A DNA stretch of 64,000 bases from CAYXSX01 sp964467925 (lineage in GTDB: Bacteria > Pseudomonadota > Alphaproteobacteria > Micavibrionales > Micavibrionaceae): NCBI GenBank assembly GCA_964467925.1, contig CAYXSX010000002.1, forward strand, positions 124,001-188,000, read 5' to 3'. The notes under the pieces were generated by a model that was not told the DNA's origin, searched no databases, and worked only from the letters and a program-made list of their open reading frames with translations. The translations under genes were made by a program, and so were the position numbers. Of the stretch, positions 24,710-32,442 are shown in pieces. Within the stretch, counting starts at the first letter, position 1, and every line of letters begins with the position of its first letter.

Positions 24710-26584
24710 CTAACCATGCTCGGGAGAAAGGGCGCCAGATTGAATGTTATTTTCATCAAGGGGGGCGGCGCTCAACAGTCGCTCAAAGAAACCGGGTTTA
24801 TCGTCATTGGCAGGGGCAGTGGCTATGGGTGCAGTAGGCATTGCGGCATTTGCGAATGCAAGGGCTACAGCAGGATCGCTGTCTCTTACAAACTTGGTGT
24901 TCAATTCTACTTCGGCCTGTGTCAAAGGTTTGCCCTCCGGGTTTGTAAATCTGACTTTTTTTCCGCCGACAGTAACGGTCATGCTGCTTGGCGCCATGGA
25001 ATGAGACGCCGGAGCCGGGGCTGCGGTTGCGCCGTTTGGCGGCGCCAAAGGCGCTTGGTGAATAATGGACGGTGCCGCCGCTGTTGCCAGAGCGGGTTTT
25101 GCCTTTACACTTTTATCTGCTGTGCGCACTGGTCTTGGGGCAGGAATAGGAGGTAAGCCGGCAGCGTTAGCGATTTTGGTTTCTGCTTGGGCCGGAGCTT
25201 TGGGCGGAAAGGGCCGCGCTACGGGTCGGGGCGGTAAAGGTTCTACGGCTGCTGTGCTGTAAGCGGAGACGAGAGCGTCGGGAGCTTCATTCCACAGCAT
25301 TTGCAGGTCATTAAGAAATTTATTTGCGGTCTGTAAATTGGTTTGGCTTCCGCCTTTCATGGCGATTTCCTTGGCAAGAAGGGCAAGCTCCCACGCGCGT
25401 GCGTAATCCGGTTCTGTTACTCCTTCTTTCGCATTAGCATAGTAATAGGCAATGTTTAGCGCCGCCCATGGGGCGTTGCCGCGCGCGGCGTATTTTTCGG
25501 CAATGTTTAATTCGTTCTGGGCCTTTTTGGAGAGTGTAGAACGGTTAACACCCTCCATCAGTTTGGTGATACGCTCACCCAGCGGTAAAGCGGTCATATC
25601 AAAAGCGGGTACGGTTGTTATTTCCGGCGATGCCGCTGCTGTGGGCGCGGGGTGCGGGGCCGCAGTGATGTTTTGCGATGCAGGGGCTTGCGGGGCCGCA
25701 GAAACAGGTGGGGGCGTTACAAGCCGGGCGTGGGGGGCCGTCGCCGGAGGTGCAGTGATCGCGGGCGCTGCTTGTAAAGGGGCCTCGGGCGGCGGCAAAA
25801 CCGCAGCAGCGGCCACTACAGGATTTGCGGGCCTTGTCGAACTAGTCGGTGCAGGCGGAACAGGAGGCGCAACAGGTGCGGGTGGAGGAACCAACGTGAT
25901 TTCCTCTCTCGCGGGTCCGTCTTGCTGCTCGCCAAAAAAGGATTGTGGAGCAGAAGCGCGCTGAACGTTTTTACTTGAGCGAAGCTCTGATGGTGGTGGT
26001 TGCGCGGCCCCATGATAAACGGCAAGCTCTATACTCTCTTTCCTTTTATACTGTGCGTTCCCTGAATTTTCCGGGAATTTAGGCAGAGTCGTGGGGAAAG
26101 ATCTCACATGGCGTAAGGGTTTTTCGTTAGGAGAAACTCTAAGCTCTGCCAGGATTGGTGCTGGAGGAGCTATTTTTTGCGCCGTCCGTACTATGAGAGG
26201 GGCAAGGATGTCAGGCTGCGCAGTAGGGGCGGAACTCTCTTTTGCCAGCCGGTAAGGATCATTTATGCCTGCCGGAGAATTCGCTTGGAGCCCTGTATCA
26301 AAATTTCCAGCGGCTAAACCCAATCCGCCCGCTACAGCCACGCTGCTAGCAGTGGCAGCGCCAAATTGCGGGAGGAGTTCTTGCTTGCGGTTCCACAGAC
26401 CCTTAAACCAATTCAGGGGTTTGGCCAGCGCTTTGCCCACGCTCTCTAGGGGAGAGCCTCCTTCACCGAGCGCTTCGGAGAAAGCTTTTTTGAAGGGGCT
26501 CTTCGCTTTTTTGCCGTAGTTCTGCTCGAACTGATCGAAAAACGCGCTCGAATAGCCCAAATTTGCCATGGTTGCGGCAGTCAT
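24710..26584 (-). CDS. proline/alanine-rich protein with one TM, 624 aa
   Basis: Not recognised. Residues 1-70 are soluble (GYSSAFFDQFEQNYGKK), a weakly hydrophobic Ala/Gly segment lies at about 76-95, then a very long Pro/Ala-rich region (PPPAPVAPPVPPAP) up to about residue 325. A helical, repeat-like domain follows at 345-450 (NELNIAEKYAARGNAPWAALNIAYYYANAKEG), which resembles a TPR or Sel1-like unit. The tail is again Pro/Ala-rich. The layout suggests an envelope-spanning or scaffold protein of TonB-like extended type, but no TonB C-terminal domain is seen. Confidence 0.6.
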   Translation of the reverse strand: MTAATMANLGYSSAFFDQFEQNYGKKAKSPFKKAFSEALGEGGSPLESVGKALAKPLNWFKGLWNRKQELLPQFGAATASSVAVAGGLGLAAGNFDTGLQANSPAGINDPYRLAKESSAPTAQPDILAPLIVRTAQKIAPPAPILAELRVSPNEKPLRHVRSFPTTLPKFPENSGNAQYKRKESIELAVYHGAAQPPPSELRSSKNVQRASAPQSFFGEQQDGPAREEITLVPPPAPVAPPVPPAPTSSTRPANPVVAAAAVLPPPEAPLQAAPAITAPPATAPHARLVTPPPVSAAPQAPASQNITAAPHPAPTAAASPEITTVPAFDMTALPLGERITKLMEGVNRSTLSKKAQNELNIAEKYAARGNAPWAALNIAYYYANAKEGVTEPDYARAWELALLAKEIAMKGGSQTNLQTANKFLNDLQMLWNEAPDALVSAYSTAAVEPLPPRPVARPFPPKAPAQAETKIANAAGLPPIPAPRPVRTADKSVKAKPALATAAAPSIIHQAPLAPPNGATAAPAPASHSMAPSSMTVTVGGKKVRFTNPEGKPLTQAEVELNTKFVRDSDPAVALAFANAAMPTAPIATAPANDDKPGFFERLLSAAPLDENNIQSGALSPEHG

Positions 26585-26704
26585 TATTTATAATCCGTCT
26601 CTAGTGTTAGATGGCGGTGGTTTAGCATAAAGCGGTAAAAAAATGCAACAAAATTCACTATGTAAATTTTCCTTGACATAAATTTAAAAATATGGGAGAC
26701 ATCC

Positions 26705-26719
26705 GAAGAATAATTATCA
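26705..26719. promoter_or_regulatory. Fur-box-like site in divergent promoter region
   Basis: GAAGAATAATTATCA, 12 of 15 bases identical to the reverse complement of the palindrome at 23834-23848, with one perfect Fur half-site (TGATAAT on the other strand). It lies in the 209-bp region between the divergent genes at 26584 and 26794. The rest of that region shows only AT-rich sequence and a TTGACA without a clear partner box. Confidence 0.4.
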
Positions 26720-26793
26720 GTAAACGACATAACCGTGGGGGATCAACCGCCCTTCTCTTATGTTGAAGAACGGAAAACGAAAGAGAGAGTAAA

Positions 26794-27927
26794 ATGTCTT
26801 TAACTAATTTACCGCATATTGCGAACAAAAGAGCTTTAGAGCAGCTTGTTGTGGAAGCCCATGACTATTATGACTCTGAGCAAGCCATTACTCCCAAATC
26901 TGTCTCAGGTGTATGGGCAAGGCGTGCAGGCGTTGGTTTTGCCGCCTTAGCGGGTGCCTATTTTGCTATGCCCCAGCTTGATATTGGACGCGATGGCGTA
27001 GCAAATAACTCTTATGATGCTAATCGTGTGGCTGTTGAAACGAATGTAAAAGGCCAACAGCAAGCACCCTTTTTGACGGCTCTGGATGGCGGCGCTGGTA
27101 ATACGCCTGATCAAGGAGAATATGTTCTAACCGCCCCCGGTAGTGTCTCTAATATTTCCCTATCTTTTGGAAGCAGGGCATTAGCCGATCAGTGTAACGT
27201 ACAAGCCGGTGGGGAGCAGGGCGATAATTGTGCGCCTGTTACTGTGACTACGGGTGATACCAATGTACCTGTTACGGTAACAACACCGGTAACTGTGCCG
27301 GTAACGACAACGACTGGTCCTAATACTCAACAGGCAACACAGAAAGTAGACATTAAAGATGAATCTTATAGTGCCAATACAAGCTTAAGTTTGGCTGCAC
27401 TAGCGCAGGCAGGAAAATGTAATGCTTCCAGTAGCTTTGGTGTGACACTGGGGGTTATAGCGGCGTCGGCCGGCATTTCATGGGCGAGCGCCGATCCTGC
27501 TGGTACTCCTTACCTGCGTTTGGGCGGAAAAAGTCGTTCTGCTGCGGTTGCAGAACTATATGAAGAGGATGGCAAGACCAAAAAAGCCGAATATGCAGGT
27601 ATCAGTGATGACGACATGAGAACGCTTGATTGCTTGCTTGGTGTGTCTGAAGAATTGGAAAAGGGTCGTGAGCATGATTATAAGCTTTTTGTGGAAGGTA
27701 ATGATCATGAAATAAGAATAACGATCTTGAAAAATGACTATAAAATCATTTTCCGAGGCATGACTGAGTACTGCCCTTCCGAAAAGAAAATTAAAGGAAT
27801 TATTCAAGCAGATGAACACGACAAATTCTGTCACAAACCTATTGAAGATGCTATGGATACGGTAAAGGCCGCCAGAAAATCATATTGGGGCCCCCGTCCA
27901 GCCGCACCTCTTGCTCCGGGTAGCTAA
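26794..27927 (+). CDS. unknown anchored protein, 377 aa
   Basis: The ATG follows an AGAGAGAG purine tract. A single hydrophobic segment at about residues 48-64 (RAGVGFAALAGAYFAMPQ) probably anchors it, with most of the chain exported. Residues 145-185 are a Thr/Val/Pro low-complexity linker (TVTTPVTVPVTTTTGP). The C-terminal domain has several Cys (CLLG, YCPSEK, FCHKP) that fit an oxidising compartment. Not recognised. Co-directional with the lipoprotein gene at 28024 but separated from it by a terminator. Confidence 0.6.
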   Translation: MSLTNLPHIANKRALEQLVVEAHDYYDSEQAITPKSVSGVWARRAGVGFAALAGAYFAMPQLDIGRDGVANNSYDANRVAVETNVKGQQQAPFLTALDGGAGNTPDQGEYVLTAPGSVSNISLSFGSRALADQCNVQAGGEQGDNCAPVTVTTGDTNVPVTVTTPVTVPVTTTTGPNTQQATQKVDIKDESYSANTSLSLAALAQAGKCNASSSFGVTLGVIAASAGISWASADPAGTPYLRLGGKSRSAAVAELYEEDGKTKKAEYAGISDDDMRTLDCLLGVSEELEKGREHDYKLFVEGNDHEIRITILKNDYKIIFRGMTEYCPSEKKIKGIIQADEHDKFCHKPIEDAMDTVKAARKSYWGPRPAAPLAPGS

Positions 27928-27954
27928 GTAGCGTTTTATTGAACTAGAGACTCT

Positions 27955-28004
27955 TAAAAATCCTGAATTACTGGGCTTACGCTTTTCGAAATTCAGGATT
28001 TTTT
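27955..28004. terminator. strong terminator hairpin
   Basis: AAAATCCTGAATT pairs with AATTCAGGATTTT in a perfect stem with a 20-base loop, followed by T residues on the plus strand. Because the stem is flanked by A and T runs it could work in both directions. It separates the 377-aa and lipoprotein genes. Confidence 0.85.
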
Positions 28005-28023
28005 ATAAAAAGGATTTTTTATT

Positions 28024-28896
28024 ATGAAAAAAATAAATCAAGGTTTTTCTACTGTAGCCGCCCTTATAGGAGCGCTCTCTGTTGCTGCTTGTGCAAGTGA
28101 CGAGCCGTTAAAGGTTGGAGAACCTCAAGCGGATCCGAATAATCCGTGTTTTTCTAATATTCCCTACACCTTGAAGGTGAACGGTGTGCAAGCAGCCGGT
28201 TATAAGCGTCAATATGCTGGTAAAAGTTGCGGTGACTCCCAAGAAAAGCAGCTAATGATTACAAAAAGTTTTGAATTACTAACACCGCGCTTAAAGGAAG
28301 AAATTAACAATCCTGCACTTGAGCCACGAGCAATGCGTGAAATTCAGGCTGTTATGAGAGACGCATATGCTGCGGGTGATTTGGGATTAAAAAGGATCAA
28401 AGAACAAGTTGAGGCTAACGGTCTTAAATGGGAGCATTTTAATCTTCCATTTTTACAGGACTACCTTGCTTCGCTGGCCGGTCGCACAATTAATTCTAAA
28501 GATGGAATTTATAATGAAATTGCACGGTTGGAATGGCAAGATTTGTGGGAAAACGGAAGGATAGATTGGGGCTTTCCGCGAGAGAAGATTCAGCCGCAAA
28601 TAATTGCAGCTCTGGCTGCCGAGCCTGTATTTAGCTGTTTTACAGGTGTTAAAGACGGAGTGCCCGACGTTGGGGCATTCTATGTCACTATGGAAGAAAT
28701 TTTGGCGGGCATATCGCCTTTGGAAAAATACGGTCGGGTTGCGGAGAACCGGGGCGGTGTTTTGTGGTGCGTTAAGCCGGGTGAAGCAAAGAGTTCTGCG
28801 CCTAAAACTAGTATGATGTCTCCGGAAATGCAAAGGCACCTTGAGTCTGTGGCGGAGTTTAATGAATGGCAGGCTGCGGGGCCAGCTTTAGGCTAG
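28024..28896 (+). CDS. unknown lipoprotein, 290 aa
   Basis: The signal peptide ends in LSVAAC, a lipobox with Cys at residue 23, so this is probably a lipoprotein. The mature protein has Cys residues in pairs (PNNPC, SCGDSQ, FSCFTG, LWCVK), and an amphipathic helical centre (PALEPRAMREIQAVMRDAY). No domain recognised. ATG at 28024 with an AAAAAGGA-type site. It overlaps the end of hisE by 4 bp. Last member of the AT-rich unknown block. Confidence 0.6.
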   Translation: MKKINQGFSTVAALIGALSVAACASDEPLKVGEPQADPNNPCFSNIPYTLKVNGVQAAGYKRQYAGKSCGDSQEKQLMITKSFELLTPRLKEEINNPALEPRAMREIQAVMRDAYAAGDLGLKRIKEQVEANGLKWEHFNLPFLQDYLASLAGRTINSKDGIYNEIARLEWQDLWENGRIDWGFPREKIQPQIIAALAAEPVFSCFTGVKDGVPDVGAFYVTMEEILAGISPLEKYGRVAENRGGVLWCVKPGEAKSSAPKTSMMSPEMQRHLESVAEFNEWQAAGPALG

Positions 28897-29216
28897 TCTC
28901 GGCTCTTCCGCGCGGCCTTTTCCAGGTGGCCGGAGATGCCCATGCGCCCCTCGAGCACCTTGAGCACTTCGTTCGGCGTTATACCCTGATCGGCCCAGAG
29001 CACCATAAGGTGGAAGAGCAAATCGGCCGATTCTTCGCGCAGTTTTTCCCGGTCCCCCTTGATGGCCTCTATGATCGCTTCCCCCGCCTCTTCGGTGACT
29101 TTGGCGGCGATCTTCTCCGTGCCCTTCGCATACAGGCTGGCCACGTATGATTCCTTGGGGTCCGCGCTCTTGCGGGCCGCGATCACGTCATATAGCTGGG
29201 TCAGGATATCGTTCAT
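28893..29216 (-). CDS. hisE: phosphoribosyl-ATP diphosphatase
   Basis: 107 residues. The MazG-like helical fold motifs KVTEEAGEAIIEAIKGD and EESADLLFHLMVLWAD carry the acidic metal ligands. SYVASLYAKGTEKIAAK is typical of stand-alone HisE, which hydrolyses phosphoribosyl-ATP to phosphoribosyl-AMP in histidine synthesis. Normal length. No other his gene is in the window. Confidence 0.95.
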   Translation of the reverse strand: MNDILTQLYDVIAARKSADPKESYVASLYAKGTEKIAAKVTEEAGEAIIEAIKGDREKLREESADLLFHLMVLWADQGITPNEVLKVLEGRMGISGHLEKAARKSRD

Positions 29217-29234
29217 GATGAGCAGGTCAGGGGA

Positions 29235-29264
29235 ATAAAAAAGGGCGCTTTTATATGCGCCCTT
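29235..29264 (-). terminator. rho-independent terminator after rpoZ
   Basis: On the minus strand AAGGGCGC, an AT loop, GCGCCCTT and a T-run, directly downstream of the rpoZ stop and upstream of hisE. Confidence 0.85.
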
Positions 29265-29272
29265 GTTTGTTG

Positions 29273-29674
29273 TTAGTCGGCGTTTCCGGCGAGGTCGGCC
29301 AGAGAGGGCTCGCCCTCATCTTCTTCGTCATCCTCATCGTCCATGTCGTCGTCGGCGTACATGCCCTCGGCGGCGCCGGCGGCGGCCATGGTGCCCCATT
29401 CTTCTTCACCGTCCATGAAGTCGATGGAATCATCGTCTTCCTCATAGGCCATAACGCGCTGGTGGGAACGGGTAAGCTCTTCCTTCAGGTCGTCAAGAAC
29501 AACGGTGTTCTCGGCGATTTCGCGCAGCGCCACAACGGGATTTTTGTCGTTGTCGCGGTCAACGGTAAGACCCGCGCCGGAGCCGATTTTGCGCGCGCGC
29601 TGGGCGGCGAGCATGACAAGCTCGAAACGGTTGGGGAGTTTTTCAACACAATCTTCTACGGTAACGCGGGCCAT
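29273..29674 (-). CDS. rpoZ: RNA polymerase omega subunit
   Basis: 133 residues. MARVTVEDCVEKLPNRFELV and AAQRARKIGSGAG are the omega signature; it folds the beta' subunit and helps RNA polymerase assembly. Residues from about 95 on form an acidic Asp/Glu tail (DDDMDDEDDEEDEG), a feature of many alphaproteobacterial omegas. ATG at 29674 with an AAAGGAA-type site. Terminated by the hairpin at 29235. Confidence 0.97.
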   Translation of the reverse strand: MARVTVEDCVEKLPNRFELVMLAAQRARKIGSGAGLTVDRDNDKNPVVALREIAENTVVLDDLKEELTRSHQRVMAYEEDDDSIDFMDGEEEWGTMAAAGAAEGMYADDDMDDEDDEEDEGEPSLADLAGNAD

Positions 29675-29763
29675 ATTTATTCCTTTAAATCTTTACAATG
29701 CTTGATTTTGCAAGCGCTTTATACAAAGTTTGATCGGGAAAAGCAAGCGTTACTCTCTTTCTT

Positions 29764-29919
29764 CGTCATCCCGTTGGCATGAGGGCCAACAGGCCCGAAT
29801 TCGCACCCCGGCCTTCGCCGGGGCAGGCTGCCGGGATCCATATGTCGACCGGCAGAGCCGGTCGTCTTTGTGGACCCCGGATGTTTAAGCGCGCCTTACG
29901 GCGCGCCTCCGGGGTGACG
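29764..29919. repeat. large palindromic REP-like element
   Basis: Begins CGTCATCCCG and ends CCGGGGTGACGG, with internal GC-rich hairpins (CCCCGGCCTTCGCCGGGG; GCGCGCCTTACGGCGCGC; GACCGGCAGAGCCGGTC). It fills most of the gap between rpoZ and udg and is the longest free copy of this repeat class here. Confidence 0.75.
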
Positions 29920-29969
29920 GTTGGGGAAGGTGGCTTGCGCGGCAATAACCTTTGTGGTTAGTTTTGACC

Positions 29970-30659
29970 ATGACCTTCACCCCGCCCCCCAAAGATTGCC
30001 CCTTATGCCCGCGCCTTGTGGCCTTTCGCGAGGAAAACTGCGCGAAATTTCCCGATAAATTCAACGCGCCCGTGCCTCCCTTTGGCGGGGAGGATGCGCA
30101 GCTTTTGATCGTAGGACTAGCGCCGGGGCTGCGGGGCGCGAATTTTACGGGAAGGCCGTTTACGGGGGATTACGCGGGGGATTTGCTCTATCCCACGCTG
30201 GTGAAATTCGGCTGGGCGGAAGGGGTGTTTGAAGCGCGGGCGGATGACGGATTACGGCTCAAGGGCGCGCGGATTACCAATGCCGTGCGTTGCGTTCCGC
30301 CGGAAAACAAGCCGGAGGGCGCGGAAATGAATGCTTGCCGCCCGTTTTTGGCGCATGAAATCGCGGCGCTGCCAAATTTACGGGTGATTTTGAGCCTGGG
30401 GCTGATTTCGCACAACGCGGTGCTCAAAACCTTCGGCGCGAAAATTTCGGCGCATAAATTTGCGCATGGGGCGGTGCATGAGCTTACTCTCCCCCTCACC
30501 CCCCCGCCGGCGGGGGGGAAGTCTTCGGCGCAGACGAAGGCAGGGGGGGAGAATGTCGTATTAATCGATTCCTATCACTGCTCCCGCTACAACACCAACA
30601 CCGGACGTCTGACGAGCGAGATGTTTGAGGATGTTTTTAGGACGATTGCTAAACTTTAA
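29970..30659 (+). CDS. uracil-DNA glycosylase, Fe-S family (type V-like)
   Basis: 229 residues from ATG at 29970 (an upstream ATG at 29952 is also in frame). N-terminal CPLCPRLVAFRE provides iron-sulfur cysteines, with more at AVRCVPP and ACRPFL. GLAPGLRGANFTGRPFTGD is the motif A region. HCSRYNTNTGRL near the end is motif B. The enzyme excises uracil or related bases from DNA. An in-frame palindromic repeat (about residues 172-193) interrupts the chain just before motif B. Confidence 0.92.
   Translation: MTFTPPPKDCPLCPRLVAFREENCAKFPDKFNAPVPPFGGEDAQLLIVGLAPGLRGANFTGRPFTGDYAGDLLYPTLVKFGWAEGVFEARADDGLRLKGARITNAVRCVPPENKPEGAEMNACRPFLAHEIAALPNLRVILSLGLISHNAVLKTFGAKISAHKFAHGAVHELTLPLTPPPAGGKSSAQTKAGGENVVLIDSYHCSRYNTNTGRLTSEMFEDVFRTIAKL
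30487..30553. repeat. palindromic repeat inside the udg gene
   Basis: A CCCCCGCCGGCGGGGG core with flanking CTCTCCCCCTCACC and CAGGGGGGGAGAATG arms and an inner hairpin TCTTCGGCGCAGACGAAG. Translated as LTPPPAGGKSSAQTKAGGE, which is foreign to the glycosylase fold. Confidence 0.7.
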
Positions 30660-32206
30660 GGATTCACGCCGATCGCCTGCGGATTCTGGCTGTGGCGTTT
30701 GACCAACAGCTTGTTGAGTGCGTTCACGTAGGCGCGGGCGGAGGCGACGAGGGTGTCTGAGTCCGCGCCCTGGCCGTTTACGGTCTTGCCGTTTTCTTCC
30801 AGCCTTACTGTTACTTCCGCTTGCGCGTCTGTGCCGCCGGTGACGGCATGTACGTTATAAAGCTGAAGCCTTGCATCGGGGTGCGGATAAATCTCGCGGA
30901 TGGCCTTAAAGATGGCGTCAACAGGGCCGTTGCCCTCGGCTTTGGTTTCGCATTCTTTGCCGTCAACACGCAGCACCAGTTCGGCGGTCTGCGGGCCCTT
31001 TGAACCCGCGACCACCTGAAGCGAGACAAAACGCACCACTTCGTTTTCGCGCACGACTTCATCCTCGACCAGCGCATACAAGTCTTCGTCGAAGATTTCT
31101 TTCTTCTTGTCCGCCAGTGTTTTGAAACGGGTGAAAGCTTCCTGCAGCGCATTATCGCCGAGTTCAAAACCGAGCTCTTTCAATTTGGATTTAAAGGCTG
31201 CGCGGCCTGAGTGTTTTTGCAGCGTCAGACTGCTATGCGTCAGGCCGACAGATTCAGGCGTCATGATCTCGTAGGTCTGTGCGTGTTTCAGCATCCCGTC
31301 CTGATGGATGCCGCTAGCGTGAGAAAACGCATTCGCCCCGACAATCGCCTTGTTGGGCTGCACCGCAAAACCCGTAATCGCCGAAAGCGTGCGGGAGGTT
31401 TTGGTGATTTTCGTCGTGTCGATATTGTTCGTAAACGGCATCTGATCGGCGCGGGTGCGCAGAGCCATCACGATTTCCTCCAGCGCCGCGTTGCCCGCGC
31501 GCTCACCGATACCGTTGATCGTGCATTCGATCTGGCGCGCGCCGCCCTGAACCCCTGCCAGCGAGTTTGCCACAGCCAGACCCAGATCGTTATGGCAGTG
31601 CGTGGACAAAATCGCCTTGTCGATATTGGGTACGCGGTTAATCAGCATTTCAAATAGCGCGCGGTATTCCTGCGGTGTGGCATAGCCGACCGTATCGGGG
31701 ATATTGATGGTGGTGGCACCTGCCTTGATTGCGGCCTCTACACATTGGCACAGGAAATCGTGCTCCGTGCGGGAACCGTCTTCAGCGCTCCATTCCACAT
31801 CGTCAGTGAATTTACGCGCGAAACTGACGCTTTCGGTGACGGAGTTCAGCACCTCTTCCGGCGGCATTTGCAGCTTGTATTGCATGTGCAGCGGCGAGGT
31901 AGAGATAAATGTATGAATGCGTTTACGCTTTGCGGGCTTGATCGCTTCGCCAGAGGCTTCGATATCCGCTTTTTTCGCACGGGACAGGCCGCACACAACA
32001 GCATTCTTCACCGTCTTTGCAATCTCGTTCACGGATTTAAAATCACCGTCTGAGGCCACGGGGAAACCGGCCTCAATGACGTCCACGCCCATATCATCCA
32101 GAAGTACCGCCATACGCAGCTTTTCTTCCAGATTCATGGAACAGCCCGGCGACTGTTCGCCGTCTCTTAAGGTGGTATCGAATATTATTACGCGTTCACT
32201 TGTCAT
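30656..32206 (-). CDS. leuA: 2-isopropylmalate synthase
   Basis: 516 residues. FDTTLRDGEQSPGCSM at the N-terminus and SAEDGSRTEHDFL, STHCHNDLGLAVANSLAG, GIGERAGNAALEE are LeuA motifs for the TIM-barrel Claisen condensation of acetyl-CoA with 2-oxoisovalerate. The C-terminal regulatory domain for leucine feedback is complete (GNGPVDAIFKAI). ATG at 32206 with an AAGGAG site. Upstream lies a leucine-rich leader peptide, so transcription is probably attenuated by leucine supply. It overlaps udg by 4 bp at the stops. Confidence 0.97.
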   Translation of the reverse strand: MTSERVIIFDTTLRDGEQSPGCSMNLEEKLRMAVLLDDMGVDVIEAGFPVASDGDFKSVNEIAKTVKNAVVCGLSRAKKADIEASGEAIKPAKRKRIHTFISTSPLHMQYKLQMPPEEVLNSVTESVSFARKFTDDVEWSAEDGSRTEHDFLCQCVEAAIKAGATTINIPDTVGYATPQEYRALFEMLINRVPNIDKAILSTHCHNDLGLAVANSLAGVQGGARQIECTINGIGERAGNAALEEIVMALRTRADQMPFTNNIDTTKITKTSRTLSAITGFAVQPNKAIVGANAFSHASGIHQDGMLKHAQTYEIMTPESVGLTHSSLTLQKHSGRAAFKSKLKELGFELGDNALQEAFTRFKTLADKKKEIFDEDLYALVEDEVVRENEVVRFVSLQVVAGSKGPQTAELVLRVDGKECETKAEGNGPVDAIFKAIREIYPHPDARLQLYNVHAVTGGTDAQAEVTVRLEENGKTVNGQGADSDTLVASARAYVNALNKLLVKRHSQNPQAIGVNP

Positions 32207-32265
32207 GTCTCGCTCCTTATTAAAGCGCTTTGTATTGTTTTTCTAGTTTTGTTTGGAAGTTTTAT

Positions 32266-32311
32266 CCTCTGAAGCGCGGATGCATGAAGGCATCCCATAA
32301 CCGCTCAGAGG
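32266..32311 (-). promoter_or_regulatory. leader hairpin upstream of leuA
   Basis: On the minus strand CCTCTGAGCGG pairs with CCGCGCTTCAGAGG (one bulge), and within the loop GGATGC pairs with GCATCC. The outer stem contains the stop codon of the leader peptide, as in attenuators. No clear T-run follows, so the termination mechanism is not proven. Confidence 0.55.
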
Positions 32312-32364
32312 CGAATAAGGAGGAGTAGGTTTAGCAGCAGGTTTTGGTTTTTTGCTGTGCTCAT
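32305..32364 (-). CDS. leucine-rich leader peptide of leuA
   Basis: 19 residues from ATG at 32364: MSTAKNQNLLLNLLLLIRL. Eight of 19 codons are leucine and use CTG, CTA, CTC and CTT. It precedes leuA by about 100 bp with a hairpin overlapping its stop. This is the classical layout of a leu operon leader whose ribosome stalling senses charged tRNA-Leu. Confidence 0.85.
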   Translation of the reverse strand: MSTAKNQNLLLNLLLLIRL

Positions 32365-32442
32365 AGGGCTATATAAACCGGAAAACCCCGAAAAGCGCAA
32401 GTTTTTCTTTGTTTTTAGGGTTCTATTGGCTAAAACCGCTTT

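Noticed and set aside
24710..26584. TonB protein
   Set aside because: Pro-rich region and anchor fit, but the C-terminal TonB domain is absent and the order of domains differs.
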